Under the pieces are notes generated by a model. That model worked only from the letters and a program-made list of their open reading frames with translations. It was not told where the DNA came from and searched no databases. A stretch of 64,000 bases of DNA, from assembly GCA_027943335.1 (NCBI GenBank), contig BSBK01005144.1, positions 210,001 to 274,000 of the forward strand, given 5' to 3'. This document shows, piece by piece, positions 62,069-64,000 of this stretch. Source of the DNA: Chamaecyparis obtusa (taxonomy: Eukaryota; Streptophyta; Pinopsida; Cupressales; Cupressaceae). The translations under genes were made by a program, and so were the position numbers. Every line of letters starts with the position of its first letter. Positions within the stretch are counted from its first letter, which is position 1.

Positions 62069-63111
62069 TGTATGCACCCTAAAATGGTCACCTAGACTAT
62101 GGGCCCCCATTCTTCAATTTATCAAATGATGGAATCTATTTATCAATTTCCTGAATCAATGCCTTGGAATATTTTTCAATTCAAATCAATTTCCTTGATC
62201 AAATCATGTAATTAATTCAATTATTTCAATATTTTCTTTGGTTTGATCATTTATCGTAAGTCTCATTTAATTAAAAGAACATGCTCCCTTTTAAATAAAT
62301 AAAAAATATTTTAATTAAATAATGGAAATCATTTTGCTAAAAATAATAAAATAAAAATAAAAATAATAAGAAAAAGTGCACTTTCCAATGAGATAGAATC
62401 TAATTTTGACTTTTTAAAAAAGGTTTTTGCCTCTTTATCTCAACCACTCATTATTTTGCCTCTTAATCACGCCTATTGATTTTGCCTCTTGAGAATCTTG
62501 AGCACATGGATCAACCAAGATTTAATCTCCACCATTGCTCATTTCTTTTTGCCTCTTAATCTTGACCTTCCATTCATTTCTAAATCTTTTATAAGGAATC
62601 CTCTCCTTCTCATTTTAGAGATCCAAGATTTTATGTATTGTTATATTGTAGGTTTGGAGAGCAATTTTGGAGAAGAGTTTGAGCACTTGAGCTTGAACAT
62701 TGCAACTTCTCTTTTCTTGACTTCTCTCATGCCTCCATGGAAATTCATTTAGATTACTCTTGCACTTGCATGTTAGATTAGATTCATATTTCATTTCATA
62801 TAATAATCTTGTATGCATATTTCCTTTCTTAGATTAGTTTGCTTTCATGCATTTTTATCATATAGAATAGCTTTCATTTTAATTTTCATGCATACTTGAT
62901 GATCATGGAGACTAGAACTCTTGTTTTTCCTCTTTGTATCTCTCATTTTATGGTGTACTTGCATGGGCACAAACTAGGTCTAAATTGAGGGCCTCCATTA
63001 TAAACCCTTGCACTCCATGAATAGAGAGCTATGAGTTGCCACTTGAGACCTCAGTCTTGAGAAATATTGGATATAATGACTCATAAAAGTGTTTCAATAT
63101 TTTAGCATGCA
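62069..63111 (+). repeat. Element 2 3' LTR
   Basis: Starts TGTATGCACCC and ends AGCATGCA; homologous to 48488-49526 throughout, followed by the TCAAC duplication at 63112-63116. Confidence 0.93.
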
Positions 63112-63116
63112 TCAAC

Positions 63117-64000
63117 CACCTAAGAAGCATCTTACTAAAATCTTCATTGATAACCTGCATCCTAAACTATCACATTTCATGAGGATGAACTACATCCAAA
63201 ACTACCAAGACATCAAAGGAAAATAGATAGACATCGAAAGAGGTCTCTTAGGTGAAGGCACCATTAGGCAATAAAATGATGACTCACATAGAAAACCTAG
63301 TAATGATAAAACTCACTACTGGAATAAACACAAAAATGTTGTCACTGATGGAGCCATAGACACTAAGCATGTTCAAATTGTTGTGGTCAATCCTACACCT
63401 ACTCCTGCATATCAACAATAACCCCAAATCAATCAGTAGCCTATGAAACACTATCAACAACAAGTGAACCAAGAAAACCAAGAAAACCATGCCAATGCCA
63501 TATTAGCAACCCCAAATCAAAATAGGCCTCGAGTCTAGACTAATTAGTGACGTACCTTCACACCTCTTGGTGAACCACTAGACATAATATTCCATTGAAT
63601 GGCTAAAGCCAATCTCATCACCTATCCTCCAACTCAACAGTTCAATGATGCAACTCCCAAGCCAATGTGGTACAAAGATCATGTGTACTATGATTATCAT
63701 CATGTTAAAGGACACACTACCCTCAGGTGTATGAAACTAAAGTACTATATCCAAGATCTCATTGACTGAAAAGAGATCCAAGTGGAGACACCAGCCCAAC
63801 CTTCACCTAATGCCAATCTGTAGATCTATCATAATGTGTTCCCTCAACACAACACTGGGAAGAACCAAGTCAATACCAATCTTCCACCCTAGAATCAAGG
63901 CAAAGGAAAAAAGGGAGACCATGCTAACCAAAAAGACTATACTACTACCCATATCAACTATGAAAAATTTGTCAGATGCATAACCCAAGTTGAGCCTATA
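63117..64000 (+). pseudogene. Element 6 gag, second part (runs off the window)
   Basis: Continues the reading frame of 46348-48487 exactly across the element 2 insertion. It carries the end of the capsid (LTKIFIDNLHPKLSHFMRM), a Gln/Asn-rich segment, then RTFTPLGEPLD and the Tat-type gag end YDYHHVKGHTTLRCMKLK near 63690-63750. At least ten stops, again mostly TAG/TAA. Protease and RT, if present, lie beyond 64000. Confidence 0.8.

Larger units (their letters stand above)
48488..63111 (+). mobile_element. Element 2: full-length Tat-type Ty3/gypsy retrotransposon
   Basis: LTRs at 48488-49526 and 62069-63111 (1039 and 1043 bp) are flanked by TCAAC at 48483-48487 and 63112-63116. Order: 5' LTR, primer site, 2.8-kb leader, gag, protease, G-patch-like domain, RT (YVDD), RNase H, integrase with GPY/F, hairpin units, 2-kb 3' region, polypurine tract, 3' LTR. 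At least five frame changes and many stops make it inactive. It lies inside the gag of element 6. It shares LTR termini, leader and 3' region with element 1, so it represents the autonomous side of that family. Confidence 0.94.

Overview
This window is repeat-dominated nuclear DNA of a seed plant, probably a gymnosperm such as a conifer. I infer this from strong A+T richness, the absence of any recognisable host gene, and old LTR retrotransposons nested inside one another, nearly all with broken reading frames. No intact protein-coding gene, tRNA or rRNA gene was found. The species cannot be read from the sequence.

Layout. 1-5844 is flanking DNA: a 48-bp tandem repeat, a GC-rich patch, and a probable LINE remnant at about 2440-2700. 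5850-16660 is element 1, on the minus strand, bounded by CCTCC duplications. It has Tat-type LTRs, primer site and polypurine tract but no gag or pol; in their place is one very long unknown reading frame. 16661-18800 is flank. From about 18800 to 21623 there is a copia-like 5' LTR, an initiator-Met primer site and a broken gag (element 5). 21629-44491 is element 4, a minus-strand chromovirus-like Ty3/gypsy element (AAAAG duplications) that has lost its reverse transcriptase core. Element 3 (23954-41703, minus, ATACT duplications) sits inside it; it is a full-length Tat-type element carrying an antisense, intron-containing plant mobile domain gene. 44497-46347 is non-coding, partly CATCC-rich. 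46348-48487 and 63117-64000 are the two halves of the gag of element 6 (plus strand), split by element 2 (48488-63111, plus, TCAAC duplications), a full-length Tat-type element.

How the parts relate. Elements 1, 2 and 3 share an unusual primer site (TGGYGCCCACYGTGGG), a polypurine tract of the form AAAGAGGGRCAAA, a related long 5' leader, and a repeated short hairpin in the RNA after integrase. Elements 1 and 2 also share LTR sequence and the rest of the 3' region, so element 1 looks like a non-autonomous relative mobilised by an element-2-like partner. Insertion order is readable from the nesting: element 4 landed after the copia-like sequence and was RT-deleted before element 3 entered it; element 2 entered the already existing element 6. 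By-eye LTR differences (about 6% for elements 1, 2 and 3; about 11% for element 4) agree with this order.

The observations most worth following up are the roughly 700-860 codon unknown frame of element 1, the repeated hairpins with covarying stems and GNRA-type loops, the antisense plant mobile domain gene, and the in-frame RT deletion of element 4.
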